From Algoriphagus zhangzhouensis (GTDB taxonomy: Bacteria > Bacteroidota > Bacteroidia > Cytophagales > Cyclobacteriaceae): a stretch of DNA of 64,000 nt. Shown in pieces: positions 1-10,072 of the stretch. Under the pieces are notes generated by a model, which did no database searches, had not been told where the DNA came from, and worked only from the letters and a program-made list of their open reading frames with translations. The translations under genes and the position numbers were made by a program. The stretch covers positions 930,001-994,000 of the forward strand of contig NZ_FRXN01000001.1 in assembly GCF_900148515.1 (NCBI RefSeq), written 5' to 3'. How positions within the stretch are numbered: position 1 is the first letter of the stretch; the number at the start of each line of letters is the position of its first letter.

Positions 1-3000
1 ATCAGCTGATTTTCTGCAGACACATTGTTACCCACATAGGAACCTACTTCAGGATCATATCCTTTGTATTTGGTCCATGTAAAGGCATTTTGAACACCAA
101 CCATCAATCTTCCTCCTCGGATCACATTTTGACCGCCTAGAAGAGAACTCGGAATATTGTAGCTCAATTGAATGTTTTTCAATCTTACAAATGACCCGTC
201 TTCCACATATTTATCTGAAATTCTGGTGCTGTTACCATTCAAGTCTGTGATCGTGATACGAGGAATATTGGTATCAGAATTCACGATAAATGGATTACCT
301 GATTCGTCCATTTCGATTCTGGCATAATCATAGGTTTCTGCCAGCATGTTTCTGCCCAAGTAGATATTATTCGGAGCGATATTTCTGAATCTGTTGAAGT
401 TGTAGATATCGTTTCCTACTGCTCCTGTCAACAAAATGTCCAAGGTGAAGTTTTTGTAAGAAAACTGCTGCGTGGTACCAAAAGTCAGTTTTGGCCAAGG
501 ATTACCAATGAAAGTCTGATCTCTTTCATCAATTACTCCATCACCGTTTAAATCTTTGAATTTGATATCACCAACATAAATCCCGTCTTCACCCACTGGC
601 AAAGGATTTCCAGAATTGTCAACTGGTCTCGCGCTTGATTCAACCTCTTCCAAAGACTGGAACAATCCATCAGAAACGTATCCATAGAACATCCAAGGTG
701 CCTGACCAATCACAGCTCTTTGAGTAAAGTCATTCATGTACCAGGCAGTTCTGTCAATGAAAGCCGTTTGAGAGAAGAATTGAGTGACTTTGGTCTTGAA
801 ACCAGAGAAGTTGAAATTCGAAGTCCAGCTAAATCCACTAGCTCTATTATCAATATTGATGGTATTGATCGTGATTCCAAAACCTCTATTTTCAAGAGCA
901 CCGATATTTACTGTTGGAGTCCCGATACTTCCTTCCGCCGATGTCCCCATGTACCAAGGCAATGGGTTAAGAAGCAATAGATTATCAGTTTTCTTCAGAT
1001 AAAAATCACCTTCCAATTGAACTCTGTTATTAAACATGTTCAAGTTGAAACCTAGGTTATAGGTTTGGGTTTCTTCCCATTTCAATGAAGGGTTCCCAAA
1101 TCTTGACACCAAAAATCCACCACCCCATGGAGTCGGGATACTTGGAGAACTTAAAGGAGCAAAAATTGCATTCGCATTTCCTTGATTACCGGTCAAACCG
1201 GTTTCAAAACGAATTTTCAATTCGTCCATCCATTCTACATCATTCAGGAAGTTTTCTTCTGAAACTCTCCAAGCCGCAGAGACAGAAGGGAAATAACCCC
1301 ATCTATTCTCAGGACCAAAATTGGCAGAACCATCAGCTCTAAATGCACCTAGGATAATATACTTTTCATTGAAGGTATAATTGATTCTCCCGAAGTAGGA
1401 TTCCATAGCCCAATGTCCAGCACCTCCGCTATTGGTTGCACCCTGTGCAGAACCAAGACCTAGCTCTGGCAAATCGTTGGAAGGAAAATTAACACGAGAA
1501 GCATTCATGAACTCATATTGAGATGCTTGGGCCTCGTGGCTGACCATCGCATCGATGGCATGTTTTCCAAATGTCTTGCTATAGGTCAGGATCTGGTTCC
1601 AGTTCCAATAAAAGCTATTGTCAGAATTCTTTGTCAACTGATTGACATCATTACTGATCACACCCAAAGTATAGGTTGGAGTGAAGAAATGTCCATTGTT
1701 ATAGTTCACATTCCCATTGACCATGGTTCGGAATTTCAATCCTTCGATGATGTCCACTTCAATATTGAAACCTCCTAAAGCACCTCTTCTTTTATAGTTT
1801 CTGTCCAAAAGATTAGCCAAGGCAATCGGGTTCAAAGGAGTAAACTGAAGACTGGAGCCATTAATAGGATCCGCACCTCCCCAAGAGCCATCTGGATTGG
1901 TCACTGGAATATTCGGAGCCATTTGAATGGCATTGCTGATCACATCAGAGCTACCGGTTGCCAATTGTTCATCAGTATGGAAAAGCTGAAGGTTCACTCC
2001 AAGCTTCAACCATTTTCTGGTTTGATTGTCCAAATTGACACGCATTGAATATCTTTCAAAACCGGAACCGATAGCCACACCTTCCTGATCGAAATATTCA
2101 CCAGAAATGTAGAATTGGGTTTTCTCATTTCCTCCATTTAGATTCAAAGTATGCTTATTCAAAGCAGCTGTTTTAAATAGCGCTTCTTGCCAATCCGTAC
2201 CAGGTCCTAAAAGAGAAGGATCCAAAAATGCTGCGGGAGGATCGCCACCTGAAATCTCATTGATTTCATTGGTCATCGTAGCATATTGCTGCAGATTCAT
2301 CACATCCAAAGATTGTGGCTTGTCCTGAAGTGAAAACAGGTAATTGTAGCTAATCTTAGTATCCCCTGATTTCCCTCTTTTGGTGGTAATCATAATTACA
2401 CCATTCGTACCTCTTGATCCATAAATTGCAGTAGCAGAAGGTCCTTGTAAAACCTCCATAGATTCAATATCACTCGGATTTAAACCTGCTAATGGATTGG
2501 TTGAAGATGTATTTCCATAGGAAACAGTCTGTGGCTGAATCTGCACTCCATCAATAACATATAGAGGTTCATTGGTACCTCCAATCGAGTTAATCCCTCG
2601 AATGTTTACAGAAATACCTCCTCCAGGAGCACCGGTATTTTGAGTCACATACACACCAGCAGCACGTCCTTGCAAAGCCTGCTCAATAGTTGTATTGACT
2701 GTTCTTTCGATATCTTCTGAAGAAACCGAGACCTGTGCACTGGACATATCCCGCTTTTTCATAGTTCCATATCCAACTACAACAACCTCATCCAATGAGG
2801 CCATATCTTCTTCCATGTTTACATCAATAACTGATTGGTTTCCAACTTGGATTTCTTGAGGTTTGAATCCAATGAAACTAAAAACCAAAACAGAACTAGA
2901 AGAAGGAGCTGTAATACTATAGCCACCATCAGCATCGGTGGCTACTCCCGTCGTGGTACCTTTGACCAGCACAGTCACTCCAGGAAGGGAAAGTCCATCT

Positions 3001-3089
3001 GCAGCAGAAGTCACAGTTCCTTTTACCGTGACTTGCGCATGAACCATTCCTGCCAGGAGGAAAAGCCAAATGGGTAATAGTTTTTTCAT
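1..3089 (-). CDS. SusC/RagA-type TonB-dependent outer-membrane transporter (C-terminus cut by window edge)
   Basis: This is an outer-membrane, energy-coupled importer of oligosaccharides. The frame is open from an ATG at 3089 to the window edge, about 1029 residues. Seen: a signal peptide (MKKLLPIWLFLLAGMVHAQ), a CarboxypepD_reg-like beta-sandwich at about residues 21-100, the SusC-type linker EVVVVGYGTMKKRD, a plug with NIRGINSIGG and PLYVIDGV, then a long aromatic-rich beta-barrel. The terminal barrel strands lie outside the window, as would a SusD partner, which normally follows SusC; none is present here. The gene is downstream of a GH5 glucanase and an HTCS regulator on the same strand, which suggests a polysaccharide utilisation locus. 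The substrate cannot be read from the sequence; xylan- or glucan-derived oligosaccharide is an inference from neighbours. Confidence 0.95.
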   Translation of the reverse strand, partial: MKKLLPIWLFLLAGMVHAQVTVKGTVTSAADGLSLPGVTVLVKGTTTGVATDADGGYSITAPSSSSVLVFSFIGFKPQEIQVGNQSVIDVNMEEDMASLDEVVVVGYGTMKKRDMSSAQVSVSSEDIERTVNTTIEQALQGRAAGVYVTQNTGAPGGGISVNIRGINSIGGTNEPLYVIDGVQIQPQTVSYGNTSSTNPLAGLNPSDIESMEVLQGPSATAIYGSRGTNGVIMITTKRGKSGDTKISYNYLFSLQDKPQSLDVMNLQQYATMTNEINEISGGDPPAAFLDPSLLGPGTDWQEALFKTAALNKHTLNLNGGNEKTQFYISGEYFDQEGVAIGSGFERYSMRVNLDNQTRKWLKLGVNLQLFHTDEQLATGSSDVISNAIQMAPNIPVTNPDGSWGGADPINGSSLQFTPLNPIALANLLDRNYKRRGALGGFNIEVDIIEGLKFRTMVNGNVNYNNGHFFTPTYTLGVISNDVNQLTKNSDNSFYWNWNQILTYSKTFGKHAIDAMVSHEAQASQYEFMNASRVNFPSNDLPELGLGSAQGATNSGGAGHWAMESYFGRINYTFNEKYIILGAFRADGSANFGPENRWGYFPSVSAAWRVSEENFLNDVEWMDELKIRFETGLTGNQGNANAIFAPLSSPSIPTPWGGGFLVSRFGNPSLKWEETQTYNLGFNLNMFNNRVQLEGDFYLKKTDNLLLLNPLPWYMGTSAEGSIGTPTVNIGALENRGFGITINTINIDNRASGFSWTSNFNFSGFKTKVTQFFSQTAFIDRTAWYMNDFTQRAVIGQAPWMFYGYVSDGLFQSLEEVESSARPVDNSGNPLPVGEDGIYVGDIKFKDLNGDGVIDERDQTFIGNPWPKLTFGTTQQFSYKNFTLDILLTGAVGNDIYNFNRFRNIAPNNIYLGRNMLAETYDYARIEMDESGNPFIVNSDTNIPRITITDLNGNSTRISDKYVEDGSFVRLKNIQLSYNIPSSLLGGQNVIRGGRLMVGVQNAFTWTKYKGYDPEVGSYVGNNVSAENQL

Positions 3090-3448
3090 CATAAAGGGTT
3101 TAATTGTTTAAACTAGGTAATAGGTTTTTTGCGGGAAAAGGCCCGGAAATAAAAATGTGGGAAATTGGAGAAGGTCGGATACTCATAGTGTTTAAAGCTG
3201 GTTGTAAATGGACTTAGCAAACACCAAAAAAATTGAGCAGAATCCGTCAAAGGAAGACTGAGCTTCTAATAGGATCATTCTAGGATTTTGGGTTTACTAA
3301 TTGTTCTCGGAAAGTAGATTTGATTATCTGTAGAGAGGGGATTCAAATGTTTTTAATAAGGGTAACAAATGTTAACTCCATGTTAAATCGGCCTAAAACC
3401 ACTAAAAAAGGCATTTTACACCTCTGAATTTTCAGAAGAATGCATAAT
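3090..3448. other. Intergenic region upstream of susC
   Basis: There is no open frame of credible coding character here. It must hold the susC promoter on the minus strand, and it separates susC from the GH5 gene by 359 bases, so susC probably has its own transcription start. A short perfect inverted repeat (TCTGAA-TT-TTCAGA, 3423..3436) lies 12 bases past the GH5 stop and might be a weak terminator stem, but it lacks a clear T-run. I could not find a convincing Bacteroidota -7/-33 promoter pair. Confidence 0.4.
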
Positions 3449-4447
3449 TCAATTTCCAAAAAATCGATTTTCTGTTTGATCAGTTCTTAAGGATTCCCGG
3501 ATATATTTTCCCCAAGACTTCATTTCATCCTCTTTCCAGTTTCCGGAAGATGAAGCTGATATAAGCAGCATGGAGCAACTTTCGTCTTTATCTGAAATAG
3601 ACCAGGCAATCCTACTAATGGACTTCGAATCCATCCAATCTGACCAAGCTTTCCAGGATTCCCAATTTATGGGACCATCCCCGTCTGAATTCATCCCGGC
3701 ACATTCAGATACAAAAATTGGCAAGTCATTTTCAAGAGCCATTTCAGCTTTATTTCTCAATGACTCTTGATGAGTACCAGCATAAAAATGTAAGACATAC
3801 ATCAAATTGCTATACCCGTTGATTGGATTTTCAGCAACCAAATCGACGTCCTGACTCCATGTTGGAGTTCCTACCAAAATCAGATTGTCAGGATCATGTT
3901 TCCTTATCCCTTGAATTACTTTTTCGCTATAGCTTTTTATTTCACTCCATTCCAAGTCTACAGGTTCATTGAAAATTTCATAAATCACGTGTGGGGATTC
4001 TCCATATTTTTGAGCCATTTTTTCAAAAAATTCAATTGCCTCTTTCTCAATCAAATCATGGCTGTGCCAATCTATTATGACATAGATATCCTCCGAAATA
4101 GCAGCATCCACCACTTCCTGAATCTTTTGAATACCAAAGTCTGGATTCTCTAAATATCCTTTGGAAACATTTACTCCCATGGATGCACGAACCACTTGTG
4201 CGTTCCAGTCATTTTTAAGCCATGATACTATCTTAGAATCGTAAAATCGAGGCCACCAATTATGCCAACCTAAACTGACTCCTTTCAGGACAATCGGTTC
4301 TCCATTTTCTCCAACTAATTGGGTTCCATCGACACGAAGAGCTCCGGGGAATTCTTTTTCAGGAATCAAGGAATCATCTTGTTCAATGGTTTGAAAAACA
4401 GATAGTGGAAGAACAAATAGTCCAAAAAAGAGGAATAAGGTTTTCAT
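3449..4447 (-). CDS. Secreted glycoside hydrolase family 5 (cellulase-like endoglucanase)
   Basis: This is a retaining endo-beta-glycanase, probably acting on beta-1,4-glucan. Seen: an N-terminal hydrophobic export signal (about residues 1-19), then a single TIM-barrel domain filling the 332 residues with no carbohydrate-binding module. The acid/base glutamate is E161 in IYEIFNEP, the nucleophile is E248 in PIFVSECAG, and the conserved His is H220 in VLHFYAG. The pattern resembles GH5 subfamily 2, but subfamily assignment is inference. It lies between the HTCS gene upstream (103-base gap) and susC downstream. The signal peptide lacks a clear lipobox, so the product is periplasmic or secreted. 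The start is an ATG directly before the signal peptide. Confidence 0.92.
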   Translation of the reverse strand: MKTLFLFFGLFVLPLSVFQTIEQDDSLIPEKEFPGALRVDGTQLVGENGEPIVLKGVSLGWHNWWPRFYDSKIVSWLKNDWNAQVVRASMGVNVSKGYLENPDFGIQKIQEVVDAAISEDIYVIIDWHSHDLIEKEAIEFFEKMAQKYGESPHVIYEIFNEPVDLEWSEIKSYSEKVIQGIRKHDPDNLILVGTPTWSQDVDLVAENPINGYSNLMYVLHFYAGTHQESLRNKAEMALENDLPIFVSECAGMNSDGDGPINWESWKAWSDWMDSKSISRIAWSISDKDESCSMLLISASSSGNWKEDEMKSWGKYIRESLRTDQTENRFFGN

Positions 4448-4550
4448 GTTTGGGTTGGTTAATTGAACCCAATTTTAAGTCAATTTCAAAAAAATGAAGG
4501 GGAAGAAATGTTTCTAAAATGGGAGTCAAATCGTATGAACCTCTCAATTC

Positions 4551-7500
4551 CTAGGAATTGGAGGCATATTCGGAAGGTAAAATACCAAATTCAGCTTTAA
4601 ACTGCTTGGTAAAGTATTTGGCATTGTTGTAGCCGACCATATACGCAACTTCATTGACATTCAATTGACTTTTCAAAAGCAACTGGGCAGCTCTCTGTAA
4701 TCGGATCAATCGAATGAATTCAATCGGACTTTTACCAGTTAGGGACTGTAGTTTTTTGTAAAGATGAACACGGCTCATTCCTAATTCCTTAGCCAAAAAC
4801 TCCACCGAAAATTCTGAATCATCGAGATGCTTTTCCACTAAAGAAACAGCTTTTTGAATCAACTGCTCATCCAAAGAAGCCACCTCTACTGAAGATGCAT
4901 TCACTTGAATTAATTTCCTGTTTTCTTCCTGATAAAGCTTTCTCTCTTTGAGTAAATTCTTAATCGAAAGCTGTAGGACTTCCAAATTAAAAGGCTTGGT
5001 AAGATATAGGTTACATCCACTATCCAACCCTTGAAGCATTTGCTCTTCAGATTTTTTGGCTGTCAATAAAATCACAGGAATATGGGAGGTGCTGATATCT
5101 GATTTCACATTTTGGCAAAACTCATTACCATCCATGACTGGCATCATCAGATCAGAAATAATCAGATCAGGTATTTGTTGTCGTGCAATCTCCAATGCTT
5201 CAGCTCCATTTGAAGCCAACAAAACCTGGTAATTTTCTGAAAGGCAATCTTTGAGGTAGGTGCGGAAATCTGCATGATCCTCAGCAATCAGAACCACTTC
5301 CTTTTGATTTTTGGTCAATTCATCCAGCATTTCCTCACGCTCTTCTAATTCTTCCAAATGAATCAAAGTCAATGGAATTTGAAGTATAAAAGTAGAGCCT
5401 ACATTTTCCTCGCTTTGGACAAAGACCTCACCTTTCATGATTTTGACAAAATCCCAAACCAATGAAAGTCCAATTCCACTCCCCTGATTCAATTGGTTGG
5501 TAGGGGCATCTGTCGAATAAAAACGATCGAATATTCTTTGTTGATTTTTAGGAGAAATGCCTACACCGGAGTCGGAAACAGATAGTTCCATCATTACCTT
5601 CTCTTCATCTTCTTGGTGAAGTTCCAGTTTCACCTTGATCTGACCATCCTCGAAGGTGAATTTAAAGGCATTGGAAAGTAAGTTGAAGATGACCTTTTCC
5701 AATTTATCTGCATCAAAAATCACCTGTTTCGACTCTACATTACTTTCAAAAATGAGCACCTTATGTTGGTTTTCTGACAATTCTTTAAAGTCCAAAACCA
5801 CATCATTGACAAAATTGACGATATCGCCTTCACTTGGATGAAAAGCAATCGCCCCTTTTTCAATGTTTTTGACATCCAACAATTGATTGATCAACTTCAA
5901 AAGCCTCCTTGCATTCCTTTGAATAATTTCATAATGAGTTTTCAAATTTTTATCCTCTGTGGTAGATAGCAAGTGATCTGCCGGTGTCAGGATCAAAGAA
6001 AGTGGAGTCCTAAATTCATGACTGAGGTTGGTGAAAAATTTTGTTTTCAATCTGTCCAGCTCCTGGATTCTTTTGGTTTCCAATAGATTCTGTTCTCTTT
6101 CGAATTGTTCTTTTTGTCTTCTAATCAGCTGATTTCTAAAATAAATGATGATCGCCACAGCAATGAAAAAGTATAAAAAATAGGCTATTGGAGTCTTCCA
6201 GAAAGGAGCCAACACCCTGATTTTCAACTCAAATTCTTGCGGACTCCATCCTTCCAAAACACTACCTGGTTGGACGATCAAGGTGTAACTCCCCGGATCC
6301 AGATTTGTGAAATTCACTCTAGCTACATTTTCATCCAAATAGATCCACTCATTATTGAAGCCTTCAAGTTTGTAGCGATATTTATTCTTTTCAGGATAGA
6401 GAAAATTTAAGGCACTGAAGCCAATTGAAAACATATTTTCATCATGCCTCAAAACCAATTCATCAGTGTATTGAAGATTCTTTTGAAGCAAAGCTCTCTT
6501 CCCAAAGACTTCTCCTACCCCTACTTCATTATTAAATAGGTACAAATCCGTGAATACAACTTTTGGATAGTTCTGCTCAAACGCAAAATTCTCTGACCTG
6601 AAAATATTGTATCCATTGGGACCACCAAAAATGAACTCTCCATCTCTAGTTCTAATCGCTGAATTTTTATTGAAAAGTGAAGCTTGAAGTCCATCCTTTT
6701 GGTCAAAATTCTGAAAAACAATGGAGAAAGGTCTCTTGCTTCGATCCACCTCAGCATAACTGATCCCTTTTTGACTACTAATCCACAAATTTCCATCTTG
6801 ATCTTCCAATACGTCAACCAAATAAGCCGAAGGCAGACCTGACTCAGTAGAATATTGGACGAATGTTGAATCCTGATTGTCAAAATAATGAAGCCCATTG
6901 ATCGTAGTCAACCACAAAACACCATCAGAATCCACAAATAAATCCGTGATATTCGGTTCGACCAGCCCCTCGCCTGTTTCTTCAGAAAAATATTGATGAT
7001 AACCTGTTTCTAAATTAAAGGCATTCAAGCCACTACCACCTGATACCCAAATATTTCCGGCGGTATCTTCTGCAAATCCAGTGATGTATTGGTTATGGAT
7101 GAAATAAGGTGGGTCCCCTGCTTTGAAACTTGTGAATGTGCTTCTGCTTGAATCCAAATAAGCCAATCCAGACCGTAGAGTCCCAACCCAAAGTCTGTGT
7201 TTGCTATCCTCAAAAACCTTCCAAACATTAGGACCAGGGATACTATTTTCTCCTTCACCTTTGAATTGAAAAGACTTGAAATTCTTTCCATCAAAACTCC
7301 CAAGACCATTGAGATACGTTCCTATCCATAGTACCCCATTTCTATCCATTGTCATATCAACAATGACGTCTCCCACCAGACTATTGGAATTGGAAGGATC
7401 ATTTAAATATTGTTTATAAGTTTCTGTTTTTCGATTTTGAAATAAAAGCCCTCCCCCATTGGTACCAATAAACAGATTTCCTAAACTGTCTTCCACAAAA

Positions 7501-8684
7501 GCATTTACATCATTGTAAGGAAGAGAATTGGCATCTGATAGATTCTTCTGAATATGTGAGAATTTCAACAGACCAGGATGATAATAGGAAACTCCTCTTT
7601 TGTGAGTTCCCACCCATAATATCCCCTCTAAGTCCTTATACAGTGCATACACAACATTTTGAGGAGATGCTTCATCATTTGGGTTTTGATCATAGAGATA
7701 CTCAATTTCTCTCTTTTTTTTATGGAGAATATTGATCCCACCATGGTCCGTACCCAGCCAAATTTCACCTTTGACATTTTCGCTGATCGCCTTAATCATG
7801 TCATTATTCAATTTTAAAGGTGAAGTAGCACTTGTAATTTGTTCTGATTCCAGAGTCAGCCCCTGAACCCAAATCAGCCCCAAATCTCTATCAGGGTCAA
7901 AAATCCAACCATCACCCTCGGAATCGATCATCAACTCGAAATTTGAAACTCCGAAGTTCTTTTGCTCTTTGATCCATGTGGAACGAGTAACAATCAATCG
8001 ATTTGGATCAACTAAATCCAAATATCCATCCCTACTTAAAACCCAGATTAATCCATCGGGGCTTTCTTGAACAGAAGCGATACGGTCAGATGATAAGTTT
8101 CCATATTCCTTGGATGAGGATAGGTATTGGGTTTTACTGGTTTCAGGATCATAGAGAGTTATACCTTTTTCAGGATGAGTAAACCAAAAACGATTTTGCC
8201 TATCCTTTAAAATGATCCCTATTGAATCGGAGGCAAATTTTATCTTGTTGGCGACTTGATTAAGTCCTCGATGGATTTGTTCCATTACAGGATCATATAG
8301 ATCAAATTGCCCATTGACATTCTTGATCCAAAGCAGTCCAAAAGGACCGTTAAAAAGCTTTTGGATACTATTGTGACTCAGCGAAAGACTATCACCAGAG
8401 TTTAAAAAAGTCTTGATTCGGGTACCATCATATCGATAAAGTCCATATCCAGTCCCAAACCAAACCATTTCATCAGGCCCTCTCACAATGGACATGACAT
8501 TGGAATTAGAAAGCCCTAAATCAGGATCAAGACTTCTAAAAACTAGATTATCATTTTTCTGTTGGGCATAAAGACTTCCTAAGCTTAGAAGCAAAATGAA
8601 AAAACAATATGTGATTTTTGCTTTCAACAAAATCTTCCCGGTCTTCAATATCTTCAGATACCCACTGAATAAAAAGTCTGGCAC
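4551..8684 (-). CDS. Hybrid two-component system regulator (HTCS): sensor kinase, receiver and AraC domain in one protein
   Basis: This inner-membrane one-protein two-component system senses a sugar in the periplasm and activates transcription of carbohydrate genes. Order seen: N-terminal hydrophobic segment, then about 14 Reg_prop propeller blades (repeated W-x-G-T motifs) to about residue 750, Y_Y_Y domain (766-810), transmembrane helix (about 838), HisKA H-box SHEFRTP (about 885), HATPase N-box NLLSNAFKF (about 1003) and G-boxes DSGVGIS and GSGIGLS, receiver with DLMMPVMDG (about 1178), and an AraC HTH at about 1275-1375. All catalytic motifs look intact. The start is GTG, 41 bases after the xylA stop, so it is probably translated from the xyl transcript. 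Its ligand is unknown; xylose or a xylo- or gluco-oligosaccharide is inferred from context. Confidence 0.96.
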   Translation of the reverse strand: MPDFLFSGYLKILKTGKILLKAKITYCFFILLLSLGSLYAQQKNDNLVFRSLDPDLGLSNSNVMSIVRGPDEMVWFGTGYGLYRYDGTRIKTFLNSGDSLSLSHNSIQKLFNGPFGLLWIKNVNGQFDLYDPVMEQIHRGLNQVANKIKFASDSIGIILKDRQNRFWFTHPEKGITLYDPETSKTQYLSSSKEYGNLSSDRIASVQESPDGLIWVLSRDGYLDLVDPNRLIVTRSTWIKEQKNFGVSNFELMIDSEGDGWIFDPDRDLGLIWVQGLTLESEQITSATSPLKLNNDMIKAISENVKGEIWLGTDHGGINILHKKKREIEYLYDQNPNDEASPQNVVYALYKDLEGILWVGTHKRGVSYYHPGLLKFSHIQKNLSDANSLPYNDVNAFVEDSLGNLFIGTNGGGLLFQNRKTETYKQYLNDPSNSNSLVGDVIVDMTMDRNGVLWIGTYLNGLGSFDGKNFKSFQFKGEGENSIPGPNVWKVFEDSKHRLWVGTLRSGLAYLDSSRSTFTSFKAGDPPYFIHNQYITGFAEDTAGNIWVSGGSGLNAFNLETGYHQYFSEETGEGLVEPNITDLFVDSDGVLWLTTINGLHYFDNQDSTFVQYSTESGLPSAYLVDVLEDQDGNLWISSQKGISYAEVDRSKRPFSIVFQNFDQKDGLQASLFNKNSAIRTRDGEFIFGGPNGYNIFRSENFAFEQNYPKVVFTDLYLFNNEVGVGEVFGKRALLQKNLQYTDELVLRHDENMFSIGFSALNFLYPEKNKYRYKLEGFNNEWIYLDENVARVNFTNLDPGSYTLIVQPGSVLEGWSPQEFELKIRVLAPFWKTPIAYFLYFFIAVAIIIYFRNQLIRRQKEQFEREQNLLETKRIQELDRLKTKFFTNLSHEFRTPLSLILTPADHLLSTTEDKNLKTHYEIIQRNARRLLKLINQLLDVKNIEKGAIAFHPSEGDIVNFVNDVVLDFKELSENQHKVLIFESNVESKQVIFDADKLEKVIFNLLSNAFKFTFEDGQIKVKLELHQEDEEKVMMELSVSDSGVGISPKNQQRIFDRFYSTDAPTNQLNQGSGIGLSLVWDFVKIMKGEVFVQSEENVGSTFILQIPLTLIHLEELEEREEMLDELTKNQKEVVLIAEDHADFRTYLKDCLSENYQVLLASNGAEALEIARQQIPDLIISDLMMPVMDGNEFCQNVKSDISTSHIPVILLTAKKSEEQMLQGLDSGCNLYLTKPFNLEVLQLSIKNLLKERKLYQEENRKLIQVNASSVEVASLDEQLIQKAVSLVEKHLDDSEFSVEFLAKELGMSRVHLYKKLQSLTGKSPIEFIRLIRLQRAAQLLLKSQLNVNEVAYMVGYNNAKYFTKQFKAEFGILPSEYASNS

Positions 8685-8725
8685 CTTCTCAGGGCCAGAC
8701 TTAATAGATATAGGTTAATTAATAT

Positions 8726-10039
8726 TTAGATAAATCTATTGATTAGATTTTCATAGTATTCTTGTTTACCACTGATTTGAGTTGGTTCACCTGCTTCAGC
8801 AGCATAGTTTCTCAAATCTTCCAAAGACAGTTTACCATCTTCGTAATCTTTGCCTTTTCCAGCATCAAAGCTTGAATATCTCTGCTTTCTTCTTTCTAGG
8901 TAGTCTGATTTTTCCAAAATATCAGAAGCGATCAACATACCTCTTGCAAAGGCATCCATACTTCCGATATGAGCCAAGAACAAGTCGTCCATATCAGTCG
9001 AGTTTCTTCTGATTTTAGCATCAAAGTTAACTCCTCCGCCTTGAAGTCCTCCAGAAGTCAAGATGACCAACATTGCCTCAGTCAATTCTTGTAGGTTCAA
9101 TGCAAATTGATCAGTATCCCATCCGTTTTGGTAATCACCTCTGTTTGCATCGATACTTCCTAACATACCTGCATCAGCAGCTACTTGAAGCTCGTGTTGG
9201 AAAGTATGTCCAGCCAAAGTCGCATGATTCACCTCAATATTCAGTTTGAAATCTTTGTCCAAACCGAAGTGTCTCAAGAAACCAACAACAGTTGCTGAAT
9301 CATAATCATACTGGTGTTTGGTAGGCTCCATTGGCTTAGGCTCGATGAAGAATGTTCCTTTGAAACCATTCTTTCTAGCATAATCTCTTGCCATGGTAAG
9401 GAATTGAGCCAAATGCTCAGTCTCACGCTTCATGTCAGTATTTAGCAAGGACATATAACCTTCCCTACCACCCCAGAAAACGTAATTCTCACCAGACAAT
9501 TTGATCGTAGCATCAATGGAATTTTTCACCTGAGCGCCAGCTCTTGCAACTACATCGAAATTTGGGTTCGTAGATGCTCCATTCATGTATCTAGGATTAC
9601 TGAATACATTGGCAGTACCCCAAAGCAATTTTACTCCAGTTTCTTTTTGCTTTTCTAATGCATAATCAGTGATGATTTGCATCCTTTTCTCGTATTCAGC
9701 CAAAGTTGGTGCTTCATCCACCAAATCCACATCATGGAAACAGTAGTAAGGAGCTCCAATTTTAGTAATGAATTCAAAAGCAGCATCCATTTTGTCTTTT
9801 GCTCTCTGCACAGGGTCAGCTGCAGCATCCCAAGGATGTACGATTGTTCCTGGCCCGAATGGATCAGCACCAGTTGCACAGAAGGAATGCCAGTAAGCGA
9901 TTGCAAACTTGAAATGCTCCTTCATGGTTTTTCCACCGATTATTCGATTTTCATCATAAAATCTAAATGCAAGTGGATTGTCGCTTTCTTTTCCTTCGAA
10001 AGGTATTTTGTCAATACCAGAAAAATAAGTCTTAGCCAT
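8726..10039 (-). CDS. xylA: Xylose isomerase
   Basis: This cytoplasmic metal-dependent enzyme converts D-xylose to D-xylulose. At 437 residues it fits the longer class II isomerases. Seen: catalytic H102 and D105 in [10 protein letters not shown], the signature [17 protein letters not shown] (138-154), metal ligands E233 and catalytic K235 in [11 protein letters not shown]269 and H272 in [11 protein letters not shown], and D297, D308 and D310 in [16 protein letters not shown]. It lies 33 bases after xylB in the symporter-xylB-xylA order and is followed by the HTCS gene after 41 bases. The whole looks like one operon for pentose uptake and entry into the pentose phosphate pathway. Confidence 0.98.
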   Translation of the reverse strand: MAKTYFSGIDKIPFEGKESDNPLAFRFYDENRIIGGKTMKEHFKFAIAYWHSFCATGADPFGPGTIVHPWDAAADPVQRAKDKMDAAFEFITKIGAPYYCFHDVDLVDEAPTLAEYEKRMQIITDYALEKQKETGVKLLWGTANVFSNPRYMNGASTNPNFDVVARAGAQVKNSIDATIKLSGENYVFWGGREGYMSLLNTDMKRETEHLAQFLTMARDYARKNGFKGTFFIEPKPMEPTKHQYDYDSATVVGFLRHFGLDKDFKLNIEVNHATLAGHTFQHELQVAADAGMLGSIDANRGDYQNGWDTDQFALNLQELTEAMLVILTSGGLQGGGVNFDAKIRRNSTDMDDLFLAHIGSMDAFARGMLIASDILEKSDYLERRKQRYSSFDAGKGKDYEDGKLSLEDLRNYAAEAGEPTQISGKQEYYENLINRFI

Positions 10040-10072
10040 AATAGGTTCTTAGGTTTAATTATTTTCTCACAA